Shown here piece by piece: positions 49,108-59,617 of a DNA stretch of 64,000 nucleotides (within the stretch, counting starts at the first letter, position 1; each line of letters starts with the position of its first letter). This DNA is from Kordiimonas laminariae (lineage in GTDB: Bacteria; Pseudomonadota; Alphaproteobacteria; Sphingomonadales; Kordiimonadaceae): assembly GCF_023008165.1 (NCBI RefSeq), contig NZ_JAKQZA010000010.1, forward strand, positions 1-64,000, written 5' to 3'. The notes beneath the pieces are model-generated. The model was not told the DNA's origin and did not search any database. It saw nothing but the letters and a program-made list of their open reading frames with translations. The position numbers and the translations under genes are program-made.

Positions 49108-49116
49108 TGTTTATTT

Positions 49117-50607
49117 TTAGCCGCGATTGGAGCGAGCAAACCTGATAGCTTCTTTTGCAGCTACTACCAGTGCACGCGCTTTATTATGGCATTCTTGATA
49201 TTCAGATTCAGGATCACTGTCTGCTACAACACCAGCGCCTGCTTGCACATGCATTTTGCCGTCTTTTACAACTGCCGTTCTAAGAACAATACATGTGTCC
49301 ATCATGCCGTTGGCGCTAAAGTAACCAACACTGCCGGCGTAGGGGCCTCGAGCATCAACTTCAAGCTCGTCAATGATTTCCATGGCACGAACTTTTGGTG
49401 CGCCTGAAACTGTACCGGCAGGGAAGCCAGCAGATAGGGCATCAATTGCATCATATTTAGGGTCAAGTACACCCACCACATTGGAAACAATATGCATTAC
49501 GTGAGAATAGAGTTCGATAGTGTTGCGGGAAGTTACCTCTACTGAACCAGGCTTAGAAACGCGGCCAACGTCATTACGGCCTAAATCCAGAAGCATCAAA
49601 TGCTCTGAAAGTTCTTTCTGATCTGCTAGCAGGTCAGCTGCCAAAGTATCATCTTCTTCCGGCGTCATGCCGCGTTTCCGCGTGCCGGCGATGGGCCGAA
49701 TGGTTACTTCCTCATCCCGTAATCTTACGAGGATTTCTGGGCTTGAACCTACAATTGCGAAATCATCAAAAGCCAGATGATACATAAATGGTGATGGATT
49801 TGTTCTACGGAGTGCACGGTATAGTGCAAATGGAGGCAACTCAAACGGCATGGTAAAACGCTGGCTGAGAACTACCTGAAATATATCACCTGCTAGAATA
49901 TATTCCTGAGCCTTCGCTACCATTTCATGGAATTGATCTCGGCTGGTATTAGAAACAGCGTCTTGTTCAGAAATGTCAGCACCATTTGCCATGAGAGGAA
50001 GTGGTGCATCAAGGCGGTCCAACATTGCATCAATACGTGCTTCCGCTCGTGCTAATGCCTCATCCGCGGAAATACCATTTTTCGGGCGTACCGGTGTAAC
50101 TAACGTTACAAGGTTTGTAACACTATCAAACACCGCCATAACCGTTGGGCGAACAAAGATGGAGGTAGACATACCAAGTGGATCGGGTTTGGCGGTGCCG
50201 ATATCTTCCATCTGGCGTACCATGTCATATCCCATATGGCCAACGAGGCCAGCGGCCATTGGGGGCAGGGGATGTGGTAGGTCAATAAGGCTTTCTGCCA
50301 AAATTTCACGTAGGCATTGAAGGGGGTGCCCTTGCATTGGTTCAAACGTGTTTTCACCCGGTTCGTCTGCATTTCTACAAACCTCAGTATCTGAGCCATC
50401 GTTTCGCCAGATAAGGTCGGGTTTAAGGCCGATAATAGAATAACGACCACGTGTTTCGCCGCCCTCTACGGATTCAAGAAGGAAGCTGTGTTTTACATTT
50501 TGGGAAAGCTTAATATAAGCAGAAACCGGTGTATCAAGATCAGCCACAAGAGTGTTGAACACTACTTGTGGCTGGCCATCATTGTATCGTTTTTTAAAAT
50601 CAGACAT
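49117..50607 (-). CDS. trpE: anthranilate synthase component I
   Basis: TrpE makes anthranilate from chorismate. The 496-residue protein has the N-terminal tryptophan-binding region (LLESVEGGETRGRYS) and the chorismate domain with FQVVLSQRF, PIAGTRKRG, DLGRNDVGRVS and GTVSGAPKVRAMEI. It follows ppiD by 10 nt and is likely co-transcribed with it. I saw no leader peptide with tandem Trp codons, so a classic attenuator is unlikely at this point. Confidence 0.96.
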   Translation of the reverse strand: MSDFKKRYNDGQPQVVFNTLVADLDTPVSAYIKLSQNVKHSFLLESVEGGETRGRYSIIGLKPDLIWRNDGSDTEVCRNADEPGENTFEPMQGHPLQCLREILAESLIDLPHPLPPMAAGLVGHMGYDMVRQMEDIGTAKPDPLGMSTSIFVRPTVMAVFDSVTNLVTLVTPVRPKNGISADEALARAEARIDAMLDRLDAPLPLMANGADISEQDAVSNTSRDQFHEMVAKAQEYILAGDIFQVVLSQRFTMPFELPPFALYRALRRTNPSPFMYHLAFDDFAIVGSSPEILVRLRDEEVTIRPIAGTRKRGMTPEEDDTLAADLLADQKELSEHLMLLDLGRNDVGRVSKPGSVEVTSRNTIELYSHVMHIVSNVVGVLDPKYDAIDALSAGFPAGTVSGAPKVRAMEIIDELEVDARGPYAGSVGYFSANGMMDTCIVLRTAVVKDGKMHVQAGAGVVADSDPESEYQECHNKARALVVAAKEAIRFARSNRG

Positions 50608-50617
50608 GCCTAAACAT

Positions 50618-52546
50618 TTACTGAATTGGTTGGTCGTTGAACAGCTGTTGTTTCAGTTGATTGTTCACAGTTGGTTTATATTCGTTGAGCAGATAAGCCT
50701 GATACTGTGCAAAAATCTCATTTGTCATCGCAGCGTTTAGCTCAGTAACAATAGCTGCTACTTGTGTAGGGCGTTCCTCAGGGTTTCCTGGGCGCACTTC
50801 ATCAACTCGAACCACAACATAGCCTGCGTTACCCGCAGAGCGTTCAAAATCAATCTGACCCTTTGGTAGGTCAAAAATTAGCGTACGGATATTTTGTGAG
50901 AGGTTAGAATTAGCGTCAGCAGTACGAGCTACATTCTTAGCGTCAAAGGAAATACCGTTAAGCTCTTCAGCAACCTTGATCGCATCATCACCTTGTTCAA
51001 GACGAGCTTTCGCCTGTTCCGCTAGTTCACCAGCCTTTTCCAGTTTACGAGCCGCAATCATTGTTGTGTTGATTTCAGCTTTCATATCTTCAAAGGAGCG
51101 CTGCTCAGGAGCTTTTATCTCAGTTAATTCCGCAAGGAAGATACCTTTGTCACTATCACGAGGATCAATATCCATGATTTCTGGTTCATCGCCAAGTTCG
51201 CGTTTTGTAATGTCTGAAAGAACAGCATATTCTTCAGCGGTTGTTACAGCTGCTAAGCCGTTTTCACCCAAACCACGAGCGTCAATGTTTGTTACTTGAG
51301 CCAAGTTGAGACCAAACTTTTCTGCGAGGGCATCAAGGTTTGGTTCTTCGTCCAGTTCGATATCCAGATCTTTCTGGAAATCATACATCAAATCAATCGC
51401 GCGTTCTTTTTGGTAAGTCTCAGCGAGTTCTGCTTTTACGTCTTCAAAAGAACGGGAGTTAGCAGGAACAACTTCTGAAACTTTATAAATGCTATAGCCA
51501 CCAATACCCTGGAGAGGGCGGCTTACGCCTTGGTCCGACAAAGTGAATACTTCTTCAGCGGTTGTTGGGTTATAGAATGATGCAAGGTCTTCTTTGGTAA
51601 ATTCACCAAGGTTAATTTCTTCGGCAGTAAACTCTGTAACAGAGGCTCCAGCCTCAACAAAGTCTGTACCTGCGTTTACAACAGCGAGAAACGCATTGGC
51701 TGCGGCTTCATCACTAAAAGTTACTTGTTGAAGTTTGCGCTTCTCAGGCTGCACGAATTCATTAATGCGGGCATTATAATCTTGCTGAAGAGCCTCATCA
51801 TTAACTTCTACATGGTCAGCAAATGTATTTGGTGTTGCAAGGATATAACGATAAGAGCGGCGCTCCGGTGTCATATATCCTGCTTTATTATCTTCATAAT
51901 ATTGCTGAAGCTCTTCATCTGTCGGTGCTGAAAAGTCAGTGATATCTTCAGCATTGAAGTTAATCATCGTAGCTTTACGGCGTTCTGCGCGCCAAGTGTA
52001 TAGCGCTTTGGCAGCATTTGAAGTCGCCATTTTTTCATTAGTTAGACTATTGAGCAGGTAACCACGAGAAATGCCATCACGAATATCATTAAGCAGTTCT
52101 TGCTCAGTTACGCCGGCTTGACGGAGCGCTTGATCCATCAAGTCACGGTTAAAACTACCATCGGGAAGGGTAAAGGCATCAATCGCCAGAAGCTCTTTGG
52201 CTACCTGTTCATTTGTCGCGCGCATGCCCAGATCTTTCATGTGCTGCGTAACAGCAGCTTGAGCAATAAGTTGCTGCAAGACCTGATCATCAAGGCGCAT
52301 CATAGTGATGATTTCATTAGAGCTAAACTGTCCACCAAACTGTTGCTGCATCGTTTGTGCACGATTTTGAACTTCGTTGAATAGACGTTGAGCGGAAACA
52401 TCTGTTTCACCAACAGTTGCTACATTTTGGTTTCCAACGTTCAACATACTTGGGCCGATACCCCAGATAGCGAAGGCAGCGATCAAAAGACCAAGAAGAA
52501 TTTTAATAACAATGGAATCCAACCCACCACGAAATTTGAGCAGCAT
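50618..52546 (-). CDS. ppiD: peptidylprolyl isomerase / SurA_N-PpiD family chaperone
   Basis: PpiD is an inner-membrane-anchored periplasmic folding factor near the Sec exit. The 642-residue protein has a short cytoplasmic N terminus, one helix (about 11-31, KILLGLLIAAFAIWGIGP), a SurA_N-like domain, one PPIC-type parvulin domain in the middle (about 240-370) and a C-terminal helical part. I start it at the ATG at 52546, with AGGAG 8 nt upstream. The frame stays open to 52573. The ppiD-trpE order is common in alphaproteobacteria. Confidence 0.92.
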   Translation of the reverse strand: MLLKFRGGLDSIVIKILLGLLIAAFAIWGIGPSMLNVGNQNVATVGETDVSAQRLFNEVQNRAQTMQQQFGGQFSSNEIITMMRLDDQVLQQLIAQAAVTQHMKDLGMRATNEQVAKELLAIDAFTLPDGSFNRDLMDQALRQAGVTEQELLNDIRDGISRGYLLNSLTNEKMATSNAAKALYTWRAERRKATMINFNAEDITDFSAPTDEELQQYYEDNKAGYMTPERRSYRYILATPNTFADHVEVNDEALQQDYNARINEFVQPEKRKLQQVTFSDEAAANAFLAVVNAGTDFVEAGASVTEFTAEEINLGEFTKEDLASFYNPTTAEEVFTLSDQGVSRPLQGIGGYSIYKVSEVVPANSRSFEDVKAELAETYQKERAIDLMYDFQKDLDIELDEEPNLDALAEKFGLNLAQVTNIDARGLGENGLAAVTTAEEYAVLSDITKRELGDEPEIMDIDPRDSDKGIFLAELTEIKAPEQRSFEDMKAEINTTMIAARKLEKAGELAEQAKARLEQGDDAIKVAEELNGISFDAKNVARTADANSNLSQNIRTLIFDLPKGQIDFERSAGNAGYVVVRVDEVRPGNPEERPTQVAAIVTELNAAMTNEIFAQYQAYLLNEYKPTVNNQLKQQLFNDQPIQ

Positions 52547-52581
52547 TTGCCCAGCTCCTGTCGATAACATCAATATAATTT

Positions 52582-52629
52582 ATACACTATGTGTATGCCA
52601 CATAGGGCGCGCATCATAAGCATGCTTAT
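52582..52629. promoter_or_regulatory. two palindromes in the ppiD-tpiA divergent spacer
   Basis: ATACAC-TAT-GTGTAT (52582-52596) is a perfect inverted repeat, and ATAAGCATGCTTAT (52616-52629) is a perfect 14-nt palindrome. Both lie 36-83 nt upstream of the ppiD start within the 218-nt divergent spacer and could bind a dimeric regulator. On the minus strand the first overlaps an AT-rich stretch (TATAAA) that could be the ppiD -10. Function is inference. Confidence 0.4.
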
Positions 52630-52764
52630 CAAAAGCCGCAACTCTCTTAATGAGAATAACAAAAACAGTTGAATTTTAAGTGTGCTAGGGCTGGTGAAAT
52701 GGGAATATATTTGTTAAGCAGCAGAAAATCATAATAACCAATAAATATATTAAGAGAGACCCCA

Positions 52765-53520
52765 ATGACTACACCTACACCACTGGTCGCCGGAAACTGG
52801 AAGATGAACGGGCTTTCTTCCAGTTTAGCAGAATTTGAAGCGCTGGAAACTTTTGTTAAAGAACAGGCAGAAGCCTCTTGTGAGTTATTGATTTGTCCAC
52901 CATTTACGCTTGTAGCGGCTATGGCCGTAAAAGCTGGAGGAAATGTGAAGGTTGGTGCTCAGGATTGCCATTTTAATAAATCTGGTGCTCATACAGGTGA
53001 TATCTCTGCTGAAATGTTGAAGGACATTGGTGCTGAGTATATTATTGTTGGTCACTCTGAGCGCCGTGCAGATCACGAAGAAACCAGTGATACGATTAAT
53101 GCGAAAGCTGCAGCTATTCATGGCGAAGGTCTTTCGGCTATTGTATGTGTTGGCGAAACAGAAGAAGAACGCGATGCGGGGCAAACTGAAACAGTGGTTC
53201 TTGGGCAGCTTCTGGTTTCTGTACCTGATAGCGCCGCACCAACAAATACCGTGATTGCCTATGAGCCAGTTTGGGCCATCGGTACTGGTAAAACGCCTAC
53301 AGTTGCTGACGTAGCTGAAACTCATACAGCAATCCGCGGCGCTCTTGTTGAGCGATTCGGTGAAGCTGGCAAAGAGTTCCGTATTTTATATGGTGGTTCA
53401 GTTAAGCCATCAAATGCTGATGAGTTAATGGCGGCGGATAATGTAAATGGTGCCCTTGTGGGAGGCGCTAGTTTAAAGGCTTCTGACTTCAACGGTATTA
53501 TTGACGCGTACAGATCGTAA
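52765..53520 (+). CDS. tpiA: triosephosphate isomerase
   Basis: TpiA interconverts the glycolytic triose phosphates. The 251-residue TIM barrel has Asn11 and Lys13 (GNWKMN), His97 (VGHSERR) and Glu167 ([11 protein letters not shown]), the full catalytic set, and the phosphate loop [15 protein letters not shown] ribosome site precedes the ATG. The tpiA-secG-pyrG-eno order is well known in alphaproteobacteria. Confidence 0.97.
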   Translation: MTTPTPLVAGNWKMNGLSSSLAEFEALETFVKEQAEASCELLICPPFTLVAAMAVKAGGNVKVGAQDCHFNKSGAHTGDISAEMLKDIGAEYIIVGHSERRADHEETSDTINAKAAAIHGEGLSAIVCVGETEEERDAGQTETVVLGQLLVSVPDSAAPTNTVIAYEPVWAIGTGKTPTVADVAETHTAIRGALVERFGEAGKEFRILYGGSVKPSNADELMAADNVNGALVGGASLKASDFNGIIDAYRS

Positions 53521-53533
53521 AATAATACTTGGC

Positions 53534-53567
53534 AAGCGGGGTTGCTTTGGTTTAGAAACCCCGCTTT
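53534..53567 (+). terminator. probable weak terminator or attenuator after tpiA
   Basis: AAGCGGGGTT (53534-53543) pairs perfectly with AACCCCGCTT (53557-53566) around a 13-nt loop. Only three T follow, so termination may be partial and some transcripts may read into secG. Confidence 0.6.
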
Positions 53568-53628
53568 GAAACAGGTTGGATATTATGTATCCTGCTTTAC
53601 GTCAGTTTAAATGTTTTAGGACAGGTTA

Positions 53629-53952
53629 ATGCAAACAGTTTTGCTGAGCATCCATTTGATTGTTGCACTTGCGCTTGTAGTTACAATTCTTCTTCAGCGT
53701 TCTGAAGGTGGCGCACTTGGTATTGGCGGCGGTCAAGGTGGTATGATGACTGCGCGTGGCGCGGGCGATCTGTTGACTAAAACAACAAAATGGTTGGCAA
53801 TCGTATTTTTAGCAAATTCACTACTTCTTGGCTGGTATGCAGCTAATAAGCAAAGTGAAGCTGATGCGGTGGTGGAAGCGGCTGAAGAACAGCCGGTTGA
53901 AAAACCAGCTGACCAACTCCCTGAAATACCTACCGTTCCAAACGGCGGGTAA
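53629..53952 (+). CDS. secG: preprotein translocase subunit SecG
   Basis: SecG assists SecYE in protein export. The 107-residue protein has two membrane helices (about 2-20 and 53-71) joined by the glycine-rich loop GGALGIGGGQGG, the family hallmark, and an acidic Pro-rich tail of about 30 residues, common in alphaproteobacteria. GGACAGG lies just ahead of the ATG. It is followed by a strong terminator. Confidence 0.94.
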   Translation: MQTVLLSIHLIVALALVVTILLQRSEGGALGIGGGQGGMMTARGAGDLLTKTTKWLAIVFLANSLLLGWYAANKQSEADAVVEAAEEQPVEKPADQLPEIPTVPNGG

Positions 53953-53967
53953 GACAAAGAGACTTTA

Positions 53968-54000
53968 AAGCGGGGGCCAAGAGCCCCCGTTTCTCTTTTT
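53968..54000 (+). terminator. Rho-independent terminator after secG
   Basis: CGGGGGC (53971-53977) pairs with GCCCCCG (53983-53989) around a 5-nt loop, with A/T extension of the stem and a T-rich tail to 54000. Confidence 0.92.
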
Positions 54001-54066
54001 GTAGAAGCGTAATTCATCTGTCTGCCAGTGCTTGGCGGACATAAAGTGTTGTTTAAGAGAGGCGAT

Positions 54067-55698
54067 ATGACACGCTATATTTTCATTACTGGTGGTGTGG
54101 TAAGTTCACTTGGAAAAGGTTTGCTTTCTGCATCTTTGGGCGCGTTGCTTCAAGCACGTGGTTATTCCGTTCGTTTGCGTAAGCTGGATCCGTATCTGAA
54201 CGTTGATCCAGGAACAATGAGCCCATACCAGCACGGTGAAGTATTTGTAACTGATGATGGCGCAGAAACCGACCTTGATCTTGGCCACTATGAGCGTTTC
54301 ACTGGCGTTGCCTCACGCCAGAGCGATAATGTGACATCTGGCCGTATCTATTCGCAGATCATTCAAAAAGAGCGTCGTGGTGATTATCTGGGTGGTACAG
54401 TACAAGTTATCCCGCATGTAACAGATGCCATTAAGGATTTTGCCCTTGCAGAGCAGGACGGTATTGATTTCATGCTTTGTGAAATTGGCGGTACCGCGGG
54501 TGATATCGAAGCAGCTCCATTTATGGAAGCTATTCGTCAGCTATCTATTGAACTTGGTCGTGGCCGTTCAATTTTCACACACCTAACACTTGTGCCTTAT
54601 CTTGCTGCGGCGGGTGAGTTGAAAACTAAACCTACACAGCATAGTGTGCGGGACCTTCGTTCTATTGGTATCCAGCCAGATATTCTCGTTTGTCGTTCTG
54701 AGCATCCGATCCCGGATAGCGACCGTCGTAAGATGTCACTTTACTGCAACGTAGCAGAAACAGCCGTTATTCCAGCGCTTGACGTAAGCACAATCTATGA
54801 AGTGCCGATCTCTTACCATAAAGAAGGTCTTGATAATGAAGTATTAAAGGCTTTTGGTCTCGCGCATTCAGAAAAACCAGATCTATCTCGTTGGGAAGAT
54901 ATTGTTGACCGTATCAAAAAGCCTGAAGGTGAGGTAACGGTTGCTGTTGTTGGAAAATATACCGGCCTGCCAGATGCTTATAAGTCACTAAACGAAGCGA
55001 TTATCCACGGCGGTATCGCAAATCGTGTGAAAGTAAATATCAAGTGGTTCGAATCTGAAATCTTCGAAAGTGAAGATGCGATGGAAAAACTTGAGAATGT
55101 GAACGCTATCCTTGTGCCAGGCGGTTTTGGTAAGCGTGGAACAGAGGGTAAAATCGCAGCTGCTAAATTCGCACGTGAGCACAATGTACCTTACTTTGGT
55201 ATTTGTCTGGGTATGCAGATGGCAACTGTTGAAGCAGCGCGTAATATGGCGGGTGTAAAAGATGCCGGTTCTACAGAGTTTGGCGAACAAGCTAATCCGC
55301 TAGTAGGCTTAATCACTGAGTGGGTGCGTGAAGACGGTAGTGTTGAGCAGCGTACCGAAGACACAGATCTTGGCGGCACAATGCGCCTTGGTGCATATCC
55401 TGCTGTTCTGAAAGAAGGCTCTAAGGTAGCTGAGATTTACGGCAAAACTGAAATTGAGGAACGTCACCGTCACCGCTACGAGGTGAATATTGGTTATGTT
55501 ACGCAGTTAGAAGAAGCAGGCGTGCTATTTTCGGGTATGTCACCGGATGGTGAACTTCCTGAAATTATCGAGCTTCCGGATCATCCTTGGTATATTGGCG
55601 TACAGTTCCACCCTGAACTTAAGTCGAAACCATTTGATCCGCATCCGCTATTTGCAAGCTTCATTGAAGCAGCACTAAAGCAGAGCCGTCTGGTTTAA
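54067..55698 (+). CDS. pyrG: CTP synthase
   Basis: PyrG makes CTP from UTP and glutamine. The 543-residue protein starts [18 protein letters not shown], with the synthase domain followed by a class I glutaminase domain whose nucleophile is Cys380 (GICLGMQ) and whose HPE triad part is in VQFHPEL. The ATG at 54067 has GAGAGG just upstream. An in-frame ATG at 54028 would add 13 residues ahead of the family N terminus and is rejected. It has terminators on both sides, so it needs its own promoter in 54001-54066. Confidence 0.97.
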   Translation: MTRYIFITGGVVSSLGKGLLSASLGALLQARGYSVRLRKLDPYLNVDPGTMSPYQHGEVFVTDDGAETDLDLGHYERFTGVASRQSDNVTSGRIYSQIIQKERRGDYLGGTVQVIPHVTDAIKDFALAEQDGIDFMLCEIGGTAGDIEAAPFMEAIRQLSIELGRGRSIFTHLTLVPYLAAAGELKTKPTQHSVRDLRSIGIQPDILVCRSEHPIPDSDRRKMSLYCNVAETAVIPALDVSTIYEVPISYHKEGLDNEVLKAFGLAHSEKPDLSRWEDIVDRIKKPEGEVTVAVVGKYTGLPDAYKSLNEAIIHGGIANRVKVNIKWFESEIFESEDAMEKLENVNAILVPGGFGKRGTEGKIAAAKFAREHNVPYFGICLGMQMATVEAARNMAGVKDAGSTEFGEQANPLVGLITEWVREDGSVEQRTEDTDLGGTMRLGAYPAVLKEGSKVAEIYGKTEIEERHRHRYEVNIGYVTQLEEAGVLFSGMSPDGELPEIIELPDHPWYIGVQFHPELKSKPFDPHPLFASFIEAALKQSRLV

Positions 55699-55722
55699 GT
55701 ATTAAGACAAAATTATTTCTTT

Positions 55723-55749
55723 AAAAGGAGGCTTTTAGGCCTCCTTTTT
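55723..55749 (+). terminator. Rho-independent terminator after pyrG
   Basis: AAAAGGAGGC (55723-55732) pairs with GCCTCCTTTT (55739-55748) around a 6-nt loop, ending in a T-run at 55745-55749. Confidence 0.93.
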
Positions 55750-55801
55750 GCATTATAAAGCCTAGGTTCCTATGATAGCGATATCTACAGAGGGTAAAAG
55801 A

Positions 55802-56590
55802 ATGCTGAGATTAGTTGTTGCGATATTATTGTCCATTTGCATTAGTTGGGGTGTAAGTGCAGATAAAGACAAAGAAAAATCTATTGAAGCATTAAATGTA
55901 GTAACTGAATTGGTTGTGCAGCATTCAGGCGAAAACAATCCTGTCACCCTGAAAAAACTATCAACCGACATTGAGCGTGCTTGGCGAGAGTTCGGCAAAT
56001 ATTACCCTGACGATCATATCTTGATGGCACGCTTTAGCCTGTTACGTGCAAGGAGCCTTTACGCCTCAGGTAAGCTTCAAAAGGCAGTTGCGGCTTGGCA
56101 GTTTGCACTTCAAAGTCAGCCTCCCGGGACGGAGCCATCTATTCGTATTCAACTTCTAACAGAGGCGGCTTCCGCAAGTACTGAAGCTGGCAGTTTTGAA
56201 AAGGCTGCTGAGTATTTCGCAGCTTCGCGCGCTGTAGCAGTGCAGCGAGGTAAAGAAGTTGCTCATTCTCAGCTGTATCTTCGGCTTAAGGAGTTGGATA
56301 CAATCGGGCAGGGGCTGGAGTGGCGTCGTTTGAATGATGCGCTACTTGATCTCAGGAAATTCTCTCAGCAATTTGTGATATGGTCATCGCCGCGGCTTGA
56401 TGCTCTTTTGGGGGAAGCCGAGCTTCGCTTCCAGCTTCAGCCTAATACGGATGAAAAACGCTTGGACCTTGCTGCTCTTAAGGCACAAATTGAGTTATCA
56501 CAAAAAGGTCTTGGCGATAATATTGGCCCCATGCAGCTTGAACGGTTACGCACACTTTTCTATGCGTTAGAAGACCATTGGCAGCTATAA
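55802..56590 (+). CDS. unrecognised exported protein with TPR-like helical repeats
   Basis: I do not recognise this 262-residue protein. It has a signal peptide (1-20, cut after VSA) and then mostly amphipathic helix. Residues about 75-150 resemble paired TPR-type helices (LLRARSLYASGKLQKAVAAWQFAL, then AAEYFAASRAVAV, separated by about 35-40 residues). There is no cysteine pair, lipobox or catalytic motif. The ATG at 55802 follows GAGGG (55792-55796); the ATG at 55772 would bury the signal peptide and is less likely. It stands between the pyrG terminator and eno, where most alphaproteobacteria have kdsA or nothing. Codon use resembles its neighbours. Confidence 0.8.
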   Translation: MLRLVVAILLSICISWGVSADKDKEKSIEALNVVTELVVQHSGENNPVTLKKLSTDIERAWREFGKYYPDDHILMARFSLLRARSLYASGKLQKAVAAWQFALQSQPPGTEPSIRIQLLTEAASASTEAGSFEKAAEYFAASRAVAVQRGKEVAHSQLYLRLKELDTIGQGLEWRRLNDALLDLRKFSQQFVIWSSPRLDALLGEAELRFQLQPNTDEKRLDLAALKAQIELSQKGLGDNIGPMQLERLRTLFYALEDHWQL

Positions 56591-56653
56591 CCAGTTAAAT
56601 CTACACTGGATTCTTCTCAATACTTGCGATTTTGGCGGAATGTGGGTATTTAA

Positions 56654-57976
<1,323 letters not shown>

Positions 57977-57988
57977 GCTTAGATTTTA

Positions 57989-58035
57989 AAAAATGCTGCC
58001 ACTAGAATCACTTGCGAATCTAGTGGCATTTTTTT
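57989..58035 (+). terminator. Rho-independent terminator after eno
   Basis: CCACTAGA (57999-58006) pairs with TCTAGTGG (58019-58026). Below a 3-nt bulge AAATG pairs with CATTT, and the tail is a run of seven T (58029-58035). The A-run on the left could serve the opposite strand, though no gene ends there. Confidence 0.88.
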
Positions 58036-58103
58036 ATCAAAAAACCTTTGAATTTATTGATTTTTTTCTTGCATGCCCGAGTCGCTTATGAGATGATTCG
58101 TTT

Positions 58104-58415
58104 ATGAAGAAGATCATGCACATATCAAAGAATATCAGCCAAGCCTGGGCTACCGGTTTATGGTTTTTCCTGATTGCTTATTTTGCAATTCATGCATTTC
58201 AAGGCGAGAGTTCCTTGTCTGCACTGAAAGAGCTTGAGCAGCAGGAATTTGCACTTAAGCAGCAGGCACAAGATATTGCCGCTGTTCGTTATGCTTTGGA
58301 AATGCGTACAGAGAAAATGGGCGGTCAAACGGTTGATCCTGATCTTCTTGAAGAACAGGTGAGGGCGCGTCTTGGCTTTGCACATCAGGATGAAGTTATT
58401 CTGTTTCTAGAATAA
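58104..58415 (+). CDS. ftsB: FtsB/DivIC-like septum formation initiator
   Basis: This is a small bitopic division protein thought to act with FtsL and FtsQ. The 103-residue protein has a membrane helix (about 16-32), a periplasmic coiled coil (about 38-75, rich in Leu, Gln and Glu) and the conserved tail LEEQVRARLGFAHQDEVILF. The eno-ftsB-pdhA neighbourhood is standard in alphaproteobacteria. An in-frame ATG at 58116 is a possible alternative start. Confidence 0.9.
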   Translation: MKKIMHISKNISQAWATGLWFFLIAYFAIHAFQGESSLSALKELEQQEFALKQQAQDIAAVRYALEMRTEKMGGQTVDPDLLEEQVRARLGFAHQDEVILFLE

Positions 58416-58424
58416 TTGAATACA

Positions 58425-58451
58425 TTAATTAACTAAAAATAAGTTAATTAA
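58425..58451 (+). promoter_or_regulatory. perfect inverted repeat upstream of the pdh promoter
   Basis: TTAATTAACT (58425-58434) and AGTTAATTAA (58442-58451) are perfect 10-bp arms around a 7-nt A/T spacer, ending 34 nt before the predicted pdh -35. The size and symmetry suit a dimeric DNA-binding protein. No T-run follows, so it is unlikely to be the ftsB terminator. The regulator is unknown. Confidence 0.55.
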
Positions 58452-58485
58452 GTAAAATCTATATATTTCAGTAACTTATACCCCC

Positions 58486-58514
58486 TTGCAAAAGACCTTC
58501 TAGAGGGTTATCTA
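58486..58514 (+). promoter_or_regulatory. predicted promoter of the pdh operon
   Basis: TTGCAA (58486-58491), a 17-bp spacer and TATCTA (58509-58514) resemble a sigma-70 promoter. The start would be near 58521, giving a leader of about 52 nt. In that leader ATAGG/CCTAT and TTCCT/AGGAA (58551-58555 with 58561-58565) form two small hairpins. The second covers the AGGAAGG ribosome site (58561-58567) of pdhA, which hints at translational control. Confidence 0.55.
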
Positions 58515-58572
58515 TTGTGACGAAGTGAAGTTCGATAGGTATTCTCCTATTTCCTTTCTCAGGAAGGTCTAA

Positions 58573-59604
58573 ATGACTACAAAAAAGACATCTACAAAAG
58601 CTGCAGCCTCCCCAAAACGCCGCAGCAGTAAAACAGCTCTCTATAAACCTACCAATGATGAGCTAGTTGATTTTTATAAAGACATGTTGTTGATCCGTCG
58701 CTTTGAGGAAAAAGCGGGTCAAATGTACGGTATGGGCCTTATTGGTGGTTTCTGTCACCTCTATATTGGTCAGGAAGCCGTGGTTGTTGGTGTTCAAACA
58801 GCATTGAAAAAAGGCGATAGCGTTATCACTGGTTACCGCGAGCATGGTCATATGCTTGTTGCGGGTACAGATGCTAAAGCTGTTATGGCTGAACTTACTG
58901 GTCGCTCAGGTGGCTGCTCTAAGGGTAAGGGCGGTTCGATGCATATGTTTGACCCTGAGAATGGTTTCTACGGTGGCCATGGTATTGTAGGTGCACAGGT
59001 TTCTCTTGGTACAGGTCTCGCGTTTGCTGCTAAATACAAGAAAACTGACAATGTTGGTGTTGCTTACTTTGGTGACGGTGCCGCGAACCAGGGGCAGGTT
59101 TACGAGAGCTTCAATATGGCTCAGATCTGGAACCTCCCGGTGATTTATATCATTGAAAACAACCAATATGCGATGGGGACAAGTGTAAGCCGTTCTAGCT
59201 CTGAAATTGAGCTGTATCGCCGCGGTGAAAGCTTCCGTATTCCTGGCGAGCAAGTTGATGGTATGAACGTACTGGCTGTTCGCGCCGCTATGGACAAAGC
59301 TGTAAAGCACTGCCGTGAAGGCAAAGGTCCATATATCCTTGAGATGAAAACATATCGCTATCGTGGCCACTCAATGTCTGATCCAGCGAAATACCGCTCT
59401 AAGGAAGAAGTGCAAAAAATGCGTTCTGATCATGATGCTATTGATCAGATCAAGAACATGATTCTTGATGCAGGTATTATGGATGAAGCGGCACTGAAAG
59501 GCATTGATAAAGAAGTGAAAGCAGTTGTTGCTGAAGCAGCAGCGTTCGCTCAGGAATGCCCAGAGCCTGATCTTTCTGAACTATACACTGATGTGCTTGC
59601 TTAA
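58573..59604 (+). CDS. pdhA: pyruvate dehydrogenase E1 component subunit alpha
   Basis: PdhA and PdhB form the thiamine-diphosphate E1 enzyme that decarboxylates pyruvate. The 343-residue protein has a Lys/Ser/Ala-rich N-terminal extension (1-24), the ThDP motif GDGAANQGQVYESFNMAQIW ending in ENN, and the loop YRYRGHSMSDPAKYRS. AGGAAGG lies 5 nt from the ATG. It is the first gene of pdhA-pdhB-pdhC-cupin-lpd. Confidence 0.97.
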   Translation: MTTKKTSTKAAASPKRRSSKTALYKPTNDELVDFYKDMLLIRRFEEKAGQMYGMGLIGGFCHLYIGQEAVVVGVQTALKKGDSVITGYREHGHMLVAGTDAKAVMAELTGRSGGCSKGKGGSMHMFDPENGFYGGHGIVGAQVSLGTGLAFAAKYKKTDNVGVAYFGDGAANQGQVYESFNMAQIWNLPVIYIIENNQYAMGTSVSRSSSEIELYRRGESFRIPGEQVDGMNVLAVRAAMDKAVKHCREGKGPYILEMKTYRYRGHSMSDPAKYRSKEEVQKMRSDHDAIDQIKNMILDAGIMDEAALKGIDKEVKAVVAEAAAFAQECPEPDLSELYTDVLA

Positions 59605-59617
59605 GGGGTTTTGAATA

